NCBI GenBank assembly: GCA_022414725.1
Contig: CM039462.1
Coordinates: 120,706,750-120,770,749 of the forward strand
From: Microglena sp. YARC
Taxonomy: Eukaryota > Chlorophyta > Chlorophyceae > Chlamydomonadales > Chlamydomonadaceae
DNA: 64,000 nt
Direction of reading: 5' to 3'
The first letter of the stretch is position 1, and each line of letters begins with the position of its first letter. Of the stretch, positions 44,587 through 55,466 are shown one piece after another. The position numbers and the translations under genes were made by a program. A model generated the notes under the pieces. That model made no database searches and had not been told where the DNA came from. It worked only from the letters and a program-made list of their open reading frames with translations.

Positions 44587-46392
44587 ATGATATTATTAAC
44601 GCAGCTAGTCATTCTCATTATTTTGCTGACTCTGATCCTCCTAGTGTTCATTGGACCACCCAGCTCCTACATTTTTGACTGGTTGACCATGGCGGTCGTT
44701 ATGCTAATTATATTCGTGAACATACAGCAAAGACATGAAAGGGACAAACCACTTGAACCCGTGTCGCCACCCACCGACGTCATGGATCAGGATGGAGGAG
44801 GCGATAATAATCTTCTTCTAGAGTCATTCGGAAACGAAAGCAGCGGAGATGTCGACATGTTAGGCAAGTATATGAACTTATTGCAAAGTACCGTTACTGC
44901 ATTGCCAAATAACGCCAAATCCCCAAAGTTTGCAGAAACTTCCCAATCCCCTCATTCCAAGTCAATATACTGCCGGTGCAGGAGGCCTTGCCCGAATCGA
45001 TCCTCGCAAATCTGACACTTTTCGTAAGCACCAATCGTGTGAATACCGAGGATGTCATGGTGTGGAAGAACCTCGCATCCCAATCGACCTCTGAGAAGGG
45101 CTGCTTGGTCGACGGGTCCGTCGTCTCCCCGGATCTAATGTTCAACCGCAAACCCACGTTCCTCGATAACGACAAAAATCGCCCTGCATTCCATCTCGGC
45201 ACGGGGACCTCTCTGACCGGACCTCCGTCCCACCAACTAGGAATAGATGGCAACCGCAGCTTCGGCATCTTCTTCGTTGCACGGATGACGTTGCCGAATT
45301 ATACCTTGGAATCTTCTACTAAGGCCTTCCAAATATTCGCCAACACGTCGTCGAACAACGCCATGACACTCATGTTTCTACCCGAACCTCAGGTCGTAGG
45401 AGTGCGCATCGGCTCCGGTGATGTAATTTTGGGCGACTCAAAGGATACCCTGCGAAAGCCGATTTACCCCGGATCAGTTTTACCTGTGGATGGTCTCCAA
45501 GTCCATACTCCGAATTGGAGGTGACGGCGGTCAATCTTGAGAACACAGGCTAGAACCTATCACCATGCTAAGGGCCACGTTGCCTCCCATGAAAGAGCAA
45601 CTAATTCTGAGCAATTTGCCGATCACCATCAACTCGGACTACATGTGGAACGCAGGGCTCATGGCCTTTGGAATTTCTTCTATGAAGTTCTACACCAAGG
45701 ATGTCTTAGACCTCGCCCAACACTATCGCGACGTCTTCATGGACATGGACCCTGAGGTGCTCGCTTTCAAGAAAAAAATCACAGCGCTCACCGACAAGGT
45801 GGATGCAACAAAGGAGTGCCCCTTCAACAAAGAAACTTGCTTAGCGTGCGAGGGCGCTGTCATAGACTGGAACACACCGGATTGGTACCTAGGAGATGTG
45901 CATCCAAGGTGTCTACGTGCTATCGCGAGCTTCTGTGGCGCCAACCCCAATCATAAACGATGCTTCTGTTGGGCTCCTTCTAAAATCAAAGCCAAAGACA
46001 GCGCATGCCGCAAGTACCGCTCAATATTCGATGGATCCTCACCGGAGGACATCCCGAAGTGCCCAAGTACGGCTCCAAAGAGGATGGTGGTGACCGACAC
46101 CAAAGAAACCCACAAAATGCAACCGGTGACGCCAAAGACTCTATGCCCACCACCACCACCACCCAAGTCGCCCAACCATGAATGCAGGTGTAAGCTTTGT
46201 AAAAGGGTCAATGAAATGAAGGGAAATTCCGCTAAGGGCGAACGAAATCCTCCTACACCTCCGCCTCCAATTCACAACAACTTGAATGGAAAATGTGGTG
46301 GCAAAGTAGATTCTCCGCCTCCAATTCACAAAACATCATGCAAGTGCAAGATATGCAAAAAAGTCAAGGAAATGAAGGATCGACGGATGTGA
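44587..46392 (+). CDS. Membrane-anchored lectin-fold protein with Cys-rich tail, two frameshifts
   Basis: Three frames in series form one protein of about 600 residues. Two N-terminal membrane segments (LVILIILLTLILLVFI, MAVVMLIIFVNI) are followed by a linker, a beta-rich domain (RPAFHLGTGTSL, SFGIFFVARM), and LMAFGISSMKFYTKDVLDL. The Cys-rich module CPFNKETCLACEGAVIDW, CLRAIASFCGANP and RCFCW comes next, then Pro-rich repeats with CKLCKRV / CKICKKV. Shifts lie near 44940 and 45525. It is likely a virion membrane protein; the pattern resembles conserved hypothetical genes of these viruses. Confidence 0.6.
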
Positions 46393-46402
46393 TTGATCGA
46401 GG

Positions 46403-48292
46403 TCATTTCATCGATGACACCTTTATTATCATGGCACTGGCTTTGTTGTCCATATTCAATGGATTCATATCTGGATTCTCGGTAACGTGCCCATTTGACG
46501 CAGTCCATGAAACCCGAGGGTTAGGGTTTCTGTTCTCGTACAATGGATGCTGTAAAATTGTCAGTGATGCGGTCACACCAACATCGGGTTCTATCCTGAT
46601 CGCAGAGACTTTGTCCTCCAATGGACCCCAAAAAGGGTGCTTTTTAATTTCTACTCTGTATTCCTTGTCGCTCACATTGAAATCCTGAGAAAGCTGAGTA
46701 CCGCCGTAGTTAACATGCTGGAACAAAGTAATCTTGGCCTTTTTCGGCTCCTGACTTGTCTTTCTAGCGCATGCGTTGGTTGCAGAGTCCTTCAAGATGT
46801 TAAACGCCCTCACTTCAACCCTCTTCAGAAGTGCCTCTAGACGAGTCAACCGTGACTCCTGGACCTTGTTTTTGTTGTCTACGCGTACGATTGCCAACTT
46901 CTGAAGCTCTTGTTTTTTCCCATGGGATGTCAGATCGGATCTAGCTCTTCTGTCAAATTCACCCAGATTCTTGGTATCACTAGAGAAAACGTTCTCGTGA
47001 CTCGACATATCATTGCTCGCACGGACGAACAACGAATGCGCACCCGACGTCCGAAGTTCTCGGTCATTTCGAATCACCCTCTCTGCATTAGAAATACTAG
47101 TACTCATCAAGTTCTCTAGATTCAAAAGGTGTACGGTTTTAGGATCGTTCAGACATAAATTGTTTCCTCCCCCCCAGCAAATGTCACCCTGCAACATTGT
47201 GTCGCCATCGATGACATTGTGTTTGTCCACGCAAAACGAAGTCGTTTTACCATTCAATCGACGCACGTGCACACCCCGTGTATCGGGAGGAGTGGCTCCC
47301 TTTCTGGCGCCCAGTAACACAGATCCACCAGTAACGTACACCGACCCACCTGGTCCGATCAATGAGACGTTTCCCTTCAAGTTCGCACCCTGCGACACGT
47401 TCAAATCACCGCCGATGGATACGTTCGTCAACACATCCATGTTGTCTGCTACGTCAAGATTACGTCCAACCATGGTCGAACCTGCAACCACTCCACTCCC
47501 GGCAACAATATGATATTTTCCGGTACCGAGGTTCTTTCCCGATAACATGTCACCCATCGCACCTGCAGATCCCATTGTGTACAAATCATCTTCGTGAATA
47601 CACGATTTGTTCATAAAAACATCTACTTTGACATGAAATGTCTGTCCAACGCAAACACCATTGTTCACATCGACTCCCTTCATCCCTCTCATATCCCCAT
47701 GCACTTCTGTATCTCCTTTCATATTGACATGCTTGTTCACAGCGAGCGTACCACCAAAATGCGTATCACCCTCGACAGTCATCTTCTGTACAGTCGCGTC
47801 GCCAATGACCTGTAAATCTTCACCACTACGCAGGTTCACGCTTTCAAGCTTCGCCATGCCATTAACGTTGAGCGCGCGCAAGACCGACATATCCTGCACC
47901 TCCTTGATGCTCCCATTTATGTTTATGTTCCCTGTGACTCCCATGTTCTCCCCCACGATCAAGTTTCCGGCGTAGTATCCGTCTCGCGTTCCACAAAGCG
48001 TGTTTACGGAACCGCACGCGCGCACGGACCCCATTGGCGTCATGATCGTCGAAATCGGAGCACCCGACACTATCTCCATCGCCATCCTCTCATCTTTAGA
48101 GCCGCTACTACTGCAAATGGCCCCCAGCGCGTCGGAGTTCGTCGCATCAAAACTCTCCCTCCCCCAACCACCACTATGCAAATACATATTGTAAGCAACC
48201 CCAATCAGCAATACAAGTAAGAAGAAGACGAAGATGAACAACGATGCCGGACGCCGCATCACTTTCACATTTGTTTTCAAATTAAATGACAC
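46403..48292 (-). CDS. Fibre-like protein with membrane anchor and beta/gamma-crystallin-like C-terminus (intact)
   Basis: 629 residues without interruption. One membrane segment (LFIFVFFLLVLLIGVAYNMYL) is followed by the family box ACGSVNTLCGTRDGYYAGNL. Hexapeptide-like turns (NINGSI, NVNGMAKL, GDTHFGGTLAV) probably form a left-handed beta helix as in bactofilins or tail spikes. The box NLCLNDPKTVHLLNLENL and a helix follow. The C-terminal ITLFQHVNYGGTQL and LTILQHPLYENRN motifs resemble beta/gamma-crystallin repeats. It is the only one of the four paralogs with no in-frame stop. Virion surface role inferred. Confidence 0.75.
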   Translation of the reverse strand: MSFNLKTNVKVMRRPASLFIFVFFLLVLLIGVAYNMYLHSGGWGRESFDATNSDALGAICSSSGSKDERMAMEIVSGAPISTIMTPMGSVRACGSVNTLCGTRDGYYAGNLIVGENMGVTGNININGSIKEVQDMSVLRALNVNGMAKLESVNLRSGEDLQVIGDATVQKMTVEGDTHFGGTLAVNKHVNMKGDTEVHGDMRGMKGVDVNNGVCVGQTFHVKVDVFMNKSCIHEDDLYTMGSAGAMGDMLSGKNLGTGKYHIVAGSGVVAGSTMVGRNLDVADNMDVLTNVSIGGDLNVSQGANLKGNVSLIGPGGSVYVTGGSVLLGARKGATPPDTRGVHVRRLNGKTTSFCVDKHNVIDGDTMLQGDICWGGGNNLCLNDPKTVHLLNLENLMSTSISNAERVIRNDRELRTSGAHSLFVRASNDMSSHENVFSSDTKNLGEFDRRARSDLTSHGKKQELQKLAIVRVDNKNKVQESRLTRLEALLKRVEVRAFNILKDSATNACARKTSQEPKKAKITLFQHVNYGGTQLSQDFNVSDKEYRVEIKKHPFWGPLEDKVSAIRIEPDVGVTASLTILQHPLYENRNPNPRVSWTASNGHVTENPDMNPLNMDNKASAMIIKVSSMK

Positions 48293-48466
48293 CGCCCTAA
48301 TAAATAATTTTTGGACACCCGTTATAATTTGAATGAATGGTATCCCCCGAAACCCGCTACAGGTCCCCGTGGTTCACTATGTCGGCACCCCAACCGTTTC
48401 TAAAAAGCAACGATACATGCATGCAAGTTTGACCCTGTCAGCTCCCGGCCACTGACTATATTTATA
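48293..48466. repeat. Tc1-like end repeat and spacer
   Basis: TTTTCAAATTAAATGACAC near 48277 and TTTTTGGACACCCGTTATAA near 48310 resemble the dispersed end repeat at 41410 and 13777. No gene is seen. Confidence 0.4.
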
Positions 48467-48538
48467 CAGTCGGAGACGCAATTTGTGGGACGCCCTACCG
48501 GTGACCCTTGAACCCAATGGGTAGATCAGCTAAAGGCG
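48467..48538 (-). ncRNA. Block Z: candidate Fanzor guide-RNA scaffold or element end
   Basis: This conserved non-coding block lies about 30 bp downstream of the Fanzor stop at 48570, where TnpB and Fanzor elements carry their guide RNA and right end. A second copy, without the nuclease, is at 7830-7893 in the same orientation. Inner bases are changed while both flanks match. Assignment as RNA is inference. Confidence 0.35.
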
Positions 48539-48569
48539 AGTACATATTTTTGCCCTTCATCTCTGTATT

Positions 48570-50496
48570 TCAGCATTTAAGCTGGCCCAAAGGATAACAA
48601 GGCAAGCTGCTGACAAACCCAGGTGGGTCGGTCGGTTTAGCGCTCACACTCGCCTCGATGGAAACTGTGGTTTTGGGGGGAGGCGAGGGAACACAGAATG
48701 CCTCAGGTCGCTCTCTCCCGTCCATCCACGTTGTCAGAAGCAGAAGAAGGTTCTTGGCAGCGTTCACGTCTCGGTTCCAGGTTGCACCACAGCGCACATT
48801 GGATGATGCGCTTTTGACACTGTCTCTACAGTGCAGTACTTTGTGGACCTTGACGTTCTTCACCACCATCTTCTGCTTCTCAACAGTTATAGACCCGTCG
48901 ATTGGGACTCTTTTGCAAACTCCGCGCCAGACTACGCTGTCTGCCTTCATGTTGACAAGCCTCTGGAAGCAGCCGTGACATTTACAAGAAGTGTTGCGTT
49001 CGTCGACGTTTTTTGAACAAAACATTCTTACGACGTGAGAGGCACCTCCTGATCTCTTTGATGGGCCCAGAACATGAACGACTGATACCATACCCTTGGT
49101 TGGACCAGTTGCCAAAGCCAACAACGGTCGTCTGTGCCCTTGGTGCAATCACATCGCATACCTTTTCAATCGTCTTCTGTTTACCAACGTATCGAAAGAA
49201 TCGCATAGATCGGTAGCCTTTGTTGGCTCTGTGTTGTAGGAGGATCGGGAGCGCTTTGAGATAAGCTCTGACATGGTCCTGCAGGTCGACCATGTTGCTC
49301 GTATTAGGCGATGGAATGGACTTCACGAGGTCTTGAGTCTCGTCATTCCATTTGTAGGTGCGACGCTTGCTTGTATTGTACCCAGCAACTTCGCTAAAGC
49401 TGAAAGACTCGATGCGACCTGCAGAAGATGCTACCGTGACGATATCTGTCATTCCAGGGTCTACTCCGACACGCAGCGCACCCACTGCGTCCTTGCACTC
49501 TACGATATTTGCGTCCTTGGGATAGCCTGCGTTTTCTCCTTCTTCAACGACCTCTTCTTTACCCTTCTGCTTCATTTGGACGGATACCCCTTTACCGTCG
49601 CTGAGGATTCGGTTGTCAAAGCGAGACCTTTTCGTCTCAAGACCTTGGACATTAAAGTACTTTCGCCACAGCATTGTATGGTTCTCGTAACATCCATGGC
49701 CAGATACGCTCTCGAGTGGCGAATCACCCATGCTGAGAAGCTTCATGAAAGTCATGGACGATATCGGGACGTACGAAATTGTGAAGCCGTTCTTGCGAGG
49801 AAGGATACTGAACAGACGGGGATGACTTTTTTTGTTTTTTTATCTTTCGGATCCACTCGTCCGACCTCTCCCAACTCTGTAAGCACGTGATGGAACAATC
49901 GCATTGTTAGGTGCGCTCTAGTGTTGAACTGCTTCCCTCTTGGCAGCGGAAAGAGAGCCCTCAAGTGACTGACAACCTCTTTGATGTGGATTGCATGCAC
50001 GAGGCCCTCTGGGATGATTGTGTCGATTTCGATTCTGGTACTGGACCACCGCTTTGACAATCTTCTTGAAATGTTTCTTCAGAGAGGGATGTTTCAAGCG
50101 CAGGTACTTGATAACGACCCTGTCCACGTTTGCCCAGACGCTGTTGCACGCCATCGTCGCCATTTGTATTAAGACGTCTGCGATTACTTGTCCCCAAGGA
50201 CGAACGTCCACCTTCACGTAGCCTGCAGGTCTTAGGGCGTCGAAAGCAACCATGGTATCATTGAAGCTCTGGCCCAGAGTATCCTTTCGAACATTGGAGG
50301 TCGATACCGCAAGGAGGCACGTGTAATAAAAGTTCCGATCCAGGTGTGGCAACTGCTTGACTTCAAAGTCTCCATCATCGAGGCATCTTGTGATATGAAA
50401 GTTTGCGAATAAGTATGCCTCTGCAACTGCGTGGTTGATTAAGAGTACCATTATTGTATCCTTGAGGAGATCTGATGCCTTGATACATCCATGCAC
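48570..50496 (-). CDS. Fanzor (eukaryotic TnpB-like) RNA-guided nuclease, frameshifted
   Basis: Four overlapping frames in series give about 640 residues. RuvC-I is GVDPGMTDIVTVAS, RuvC-II region TTVVGFGNWSNQG, and the zinc finger plus RuvC-III TSCKCHGCFQRL, HKVLHCRDS, CGATWNRDVNAAKNLL. Shifts lie near 50040, 49760 and 49010 (an A/T run). The start is not clear: the longest frame begins with GTG. Fanzor proteins cut DNA using a guide RNA encoded next to the gene. It is divergent from an IS630 transposase, suggesting one mobile unit. Confidence 0.75.
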
Positions 50497-50647
50497 AGAG
50501 AATTAAGCGTCTTCTTGACGACGCTGATGTTAATATCGTCATCTCCTTTGTCTTGCACTACCCCCATTAAGAGGGGGTGAGTATTCTTTTTCTTTTGGTG
50601 ATATAATATTGCACCCACATTTCCTTATACACATTTCCTACGTTATC
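50497..50647. other. Intergenic region with a hairpin between divergent Fanzor and transposase
   Basis: ACCCCCATTAAGAGGGGGT near 50561-50579 can form a stem. Divergent promoters probably lie here. The stem plus T-rich sequence resembles parts of the 51434-51666 insert. Confidence 0.4.
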
Positions 50648-51888
50648 ATGATTGATGCAGAGATAAGACACCGCGCGGTTGTTCACTACAAATACTATAA
50701 TCGTAGTTTGAGGAAAGTTAGTTTGCTGTACAAAGTATCAAAATCATCACTCCAACGTTGGGTCACCAAAGCCAATATAAAACATCATCGGAAGAAAAGG
50801 GTGAGTGTCATTACAGAAGATATCAAGGCTGCTATAAAACAACTGATTGACTCCAATCCCTTCTTGACAATGTCTCAGCTTGCAGAGGGTGTGACTTCTC
50901 TGTCCTCTGTCAAGATGTCTCCAAAAACTTGTGGACGCTACACACGCAAACTTGGTTACACACGCAAGCGCGCATACAAAACAGTTCGGCACAAGAATGA
51001 CCACAAATCTTCTGTCGACCGTTTTTGTAAGGAGTATTTAGCCGTTCCGACATCGGATTTGTTAAGCATCGATGAGGCGGGTTTTTACATTGGTGACACT
51101 TGTCGCAGAGGGTACTGTCAACGCGGCAAACGTTTAAATATCCAAATTTCTAGGACATTGCGAATGTCCAAATTGACACTAATTGCTGCCGTTTCTGCTA
51201 AAGGTATCGTTCATTACAAGATCCTTGATCACAATTGCAACAAAGTCGACTTTGTACAGTTTGTATCTGAGTTACATGTACAGCGGGGTACAGTCGCTGT
51301 CCTTGACAATATCCAGTTCCATCATTCAAAGGAGACGATTTCTATGTTCGATTCTGTAGGAATACGACCACTCTTTGTACCTCCTTACAGTCCAGAGTTT
51401 AACGCTATTGAGAATGTCTTTAGTTTGCTCAAGCCACTGTAAGTGGTTGAGATCTGGGTCCTGCTCTAAGGGGTTTAATACCTACGCCACCAAAACGGTG
51501 GTTGGGAGTTTGGTTTGTTTGTCCTCGACACACCCCTGATGTAATGGGGTTTTTTGCTTTGTGGGTGCTTTTCTTTTTGTTTAAAGCACAGAGTCTCATA
51601 CACCCTCGCGGTGTCAAGTAGACTTTAACATGTAATGTAATGTAATGTAATGTAATGTAATGTAAGCGAAAATATCGCTGCATGTGCCCAATAATTCCAG
51701 ATGTAGCAGATATATTTGATTACAGTAACGCTTTGAAAAGGATTATTGATGCGCACGATGTTAGCCATCAGTTTGACTTTTCAGGGTACTTTGAACATGT
51801 AAATTCAGTGTCTTTAGATGCCTTGAATTTTTTGTGTCAATCACCTGAAGACAGTATCTGTATTGACAAGATCGGTTACAAATCTTGA
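50648..51888 (+). pseudogene. IS630/Tc1-type transposase interrupted by a 233-bp insert
   Basis: ATG 50648 starts an N-terminal HTH region, then the DDE box set: LSIDEAGFYIGD (D1), VAVLDNIQFHHSK (D2), PPYSPEFNAIENVFSLLK (E). At 51433/51434 the frame enters foreign DNA and stops. It resumes at 51667 in the same phase as CGA AAA TAT, reading KYRCMCPIIPDVADIFDY to TGA 51888. Removing the insert restores a continuous 335-residue protein, so the insertion is clean. Whether it is removed at RNA level is unknown. Confidence 0.8.
51434..51666. mobile_element. Hairpin-rich 233-bp insert (TnpB/Fanzor-type non-autonomous element)
   Basis: It starts with the hairpin CCACTGTAAGTGG. Further stems are 51487-51501 (CCACC..GGTGG), 51532-51550 (ACCCC..GGGGT) and 51600-51614 (ACACC..GGTGT). 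It ends in seven ATGTA units. The last stem resembles block X at 57.7 kb. It has no TIRs and no clear target duplication beyond one G, as in IS605/IS607-related elements. No ORF of note. Confidence 0.65.
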
Positions 51889-51933
51889 ATTTGTCAACTT
51901 TTCAGAATCCCCAAAATAGAAGGTGTCCCAATA

Positions 51934-52257
51934 TCAAATGTCCCTAGCTGTATGCACATTGATTGTCTCCTTGTATCTACTACAAAATTCATTGACAAGT
52001 GGAACTAAGTCCCCTTTACACTGTCCACGGAGTTTGCTCCTTTTTCTTGTAAAACCAATGAGTTTAATGCAACGATACACTGTTTTAGTTGATAATCGTA
52101 AATTGTGAGTACTTTTGAAAAATGCAACAACACCTCTTGCGGATGTGCATTTAGTTGACAATAAAAACGATTTTAAAAAATCCTTGTTCGTCTCAAAAAG
52201 TTTGCTTACAAATTCACGTCGTTTTCGATTCAAACCAAAACGTTTCCACCTCCACAA
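51934..52257 (-). pseudogene. N-terminal fragment of a second-type IS630 transposase
   Basis: 108 residues with HTH-like STHNLRLSTKTVYRCIKLIG and RKRSKLRGQCK, then an end at a stop well before any DDE box. Its first codons are also present at 44290-44365 and 7788-7824. It is a truncated copy. Confidence 0.65.
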
Positions 52258-52374
52258 AGTAGAGCGAGCGACTGATGTTCGTAAACACAGAAGTTTTTAA
52301 CACACCCAATTCAGCGACCATTTTTAACGCCAATTTTCTAACGGCGATGTCGTACATTTATTTATTTCCCCAGC

Positions 52375-53790
52375 TTAATTTATTTCACAAACAGGTTTGG
52401 TTGACCGATTCAATGTATCGTACATCGATCCCTCCAAATTGCTTATCATATTCTCCAGACGTTTCAGACTATCATCTTGCGTAATGTTGTGATTTTCAAC
52501 ACTCTGTATGTAATTATTCTGTCGTTCCTCCCGGTTCCGAATGTATTGGATACCGGATGCAATGGCGTTATCCTTAATTACAAATTGTCTCACCCTCTCA
52601 TAATATTCCGCAGTGTGCTCTTTAATCATTTGAAACATCTGAGCGTACTTTTTATTCGTGTCGCTAGTAAAGTGTGCCAACTGTTTAGTTTTATCCGTCT
52701 GGGTTCCTGTGATCTTACTATCCATAGTCTTATCCAACTGAAGGAGACCGTCAACAACTGACCCATCCATACACACCTTATCTGAGTTCCAACAAACGTC
52801 ACCGTATACGTTCGTCCGACCGCCTATGACGCTGGGTTTGTTCACCCCAAAAGAAGTCCATGTACCGTCATCGCGTTTCAAGTGAATACCCTTCTGAGAT
52901 TTTCCCAAACCACCCAGAACAACCGATCCGCCGGCAACGCCATCGATGCCGCGCACGGTGAGTCCACTCGACCCATGCACGTTGAGATCCTTGTTGGCGC
53001 TTAAGTTACCACCGATATTCATGTCGGGACCATGCACAATTAGGCTCTTCCCTAAAACCATCCGCTTCCCCAGAAGCTGATCTCGACCAACGTGACTACC
53101 TCCAGACACGACGTGGTCCTTGGCAGTGATCAGATTACCGCGCAACACGGCGTTTCCCATGACACCCCAGTCTCCTTGGGTCAACGAGCTCCTTCCAGTA
53201 ACAGTCGACCCACTAAGAACAGCGTTGCCGTCCACCAACAACCCCCGGCCGACTCGCATACCCCCCATCGCGTCTAACTCCTGCATAGCACGCACATTCC
53301 CCCCAACTACGGCATTACCTTTCACCACAGCCCGCCCGTCAACCGATAGCTCGCCTGCCACTCGTGCACCGTTCGCAACATCTAGTCGTCCGATATCCGT
53401 GGTCCCGCTAACAACCAATGAACCTCCCACTCTCGTCCTAGGCAAATTCGCCATACCGTTAACGTTCAGTGCGCGCAAGACGGACGCGTTGGCGACCTCG
53501 CTGATGTTCCCACGGATGCGCACGTCCCCCGTAATTTCGGCGTTCTCGCCGACGACCAGTTTGCCAGCGTAGTACCCGTCGGGCGATGTGCACATCTATT
53601 GGTCGGGACCGCATACGCTTATTGCACCGAACGGAGTATCGACCTTTTTGTTCGGCGCAGAGATAGGTAGTATTTGTTGCGTCGGCGTTGCTGAGGAACC
53701 ACCACCATCAAAGCGTTCCTCCCCCTTAATTCGAACGCATGCAATGGTTGCGCACACAATCAACACAATGATAAGCAGAACGATAAACAT
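52375..53790 (-). CDS. Fibre-like protein with membrane anchor, in-frame TAG
   Basis: ATG 53790 starts a membrane segment (FIVLLIIVLIVCATIACV). The frame reaches VCGPDQ and an in-frame TAG (53596-53598), then goes on unshifted with MCTSPDGYYAGKL. In the paralogs the aligned residue is Thr (46403 gene) or Gln (54631 part of the 55380 gene). The shaft has beta-helix turns (VGGSLVVSG, VDGRAVVKG). The C-terminal box VCMDGSVVDGLLQLD is followed by a coiled coil. Either the N-terminal anchor is cut off, the stop is read through, or a base is wrong. Confidence 0.65.
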
Positions 53791-53835
53791 ACAGTTGGAC
53801 TGGCATCAACGTTTTTGAATTTAAATACATTAAAA

Positions 53836-55380
53836 TCAATCTTTAATTGGAGGACAACATGACGTGGTCACTGCAGTATTCATTGCGTTTAGAGTCTTGT
53901 TCTGCAATACATTGAAAGCAGCCTCAAGGCGCTCGAGACGAACATCTTGCATATTGTCCTCCTGATTGACGGCATCGAGGTGGGGGGTATCCAAGTCATA
54001 GAGCGTGTTAATTTTATCAATGCGGAGTTTCGCGTCAGCATCATCGTTATCCAGTTTCCCGAAGGTTGATTTCTTAACAGCATCGTGATCACCAAACCTC
54101 TTATCGAGAGAACTTAACACATTGACGGTTTGGTTCGACAAACTACCAAACCCGGAATCACTCTTTCTGACAAGGTCGTCGAGCCGGCCGTTGAGAAAGC
54201 TCTCCAATCTCAACAAACGAGATACGTTGTTCACGTCAAGACAAGAGGTGCCTGTGCAAAGTTTGCCATTGATAACTAAGGGACCCGCGATGGCGTTCGC
54301 ACCATTGTTTCCGAATATCGTGTAACCCTGTCCACCGTTCCTCTTCACACGCATCTGCGAACCCTTGCTCTTTATCTCATCCACCCCTGGTTCGGTGACG
54401 ACCAGGGACCCGTGAGGGATTTTCAGAGCACCCTGCACTACGGCTTGGCTCCCTACCACCACGTTATTGGAGACAGACACATTACCGCCGACATTCGCGT
54501 TCTTCCTAACCCGAGCGCTCCTACCCACATTCGCGTTCCCTGCTATTACGTGATTCCCCAACACTATCTGATCGCGTCGTGTGACATTGTCCTTCCCAAC
54601 GATCGTGCGCCTGCCGACAATAACGTCACTTCATACACCAGCATCGCCACCAACTAACTTATCCTTCTTTGTAAAAACGTCCCCTCTAAACGCGATCGGC
54701 GTGTCCCCCCTGACGTTGATGGCACCCAGTCCAAGTCCTACTCGGACATCACCGTCAATCCTCGTGACACCCTTGTTTGTAAGCCTTCCCTGCACCACCG
54801 CGTCGGACTCGAATCTGGTATTGGATCCTGTCGATTTTAGATTTCCTCGCAAATGCACGTCGTCCAATGAGACCATCCTCCCCAACATTGCGTTGCTAAT
54901 TTTTGCAGAGAGGTTAGAGGACACCGATATGTTATTAATATTTGCCATCCCGTTAACAGAAAGTGTGCGCAACACCGAGAGGTCCGTCACGTCCTGGATG
55001 CTTCCTAATACCTTTAGGTCCCCTCCGACACCGGTGTTCCTCCCCACTAGGAGGTCGCCTTCGAAGTAGCCGTCGCGGGCGCCACACATCTGGCGAGCTG
55101 TGCTGCATGCCTGGATCTTTCCGAGTTTCGTCATCACCTTCGACACTGCGGGCGATTGTTGTTGAATCTGGTCCCTCCTTTGTTGGTCAAAATGCTCTGC
55201 GCCTCCCCCCCCTCCTGAGCGAAGGTATAGCGCTACAACGAACACGATAACGATTCCGAAGAGAAAACAATAAAATAAGACACTCTCAAATCCGAATCCG
55301 AATCCGTTTCCGATACCTGTACGATCACAGTTGCATGCCATTTCACATGTTGAAACGGAACACTTTTTTATTTCAATCAT
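53836..55380 (-). CDS. Fibre-like protein with membrane anchor, in-frame TGA
   Basis: ATG 55380 leads to a membrane segment (VLFYCFLFGIVIVFVVALYL), the family box ACSTARQMCGARDGYFEG, and beta-helix turns (VNGMANINNI). At 54631-54633 a TGA stands between GGDAGV and SDVIVGRRTIVG in the same frame. The shaft continues to the box LCTGTSCLDVNNVSRLLRLE and a C-terminal coiled coil ending CCPPIKD. Third paralog with a lone in-frame stop. Confidence 0.65.
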
Positions 55381-55466
55381 TCAGGTCCCGTCCCATTCAA
55401 TCCAGAATCAATGCGCGCGGGTTCCACTAAACAAAAAAATATTCAGCTCTTACAAAGATTCACGAC

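Noticed and set aside
51434..51666. Insert as a spliceosomal intron using GTAAGT at 51439
   Set aside because: Joining at that donor to the terminal TAAG gives the wrong phase. Only removal from 51433/51434 to 51666 keeps the frame, and those ends are not GT-AG.
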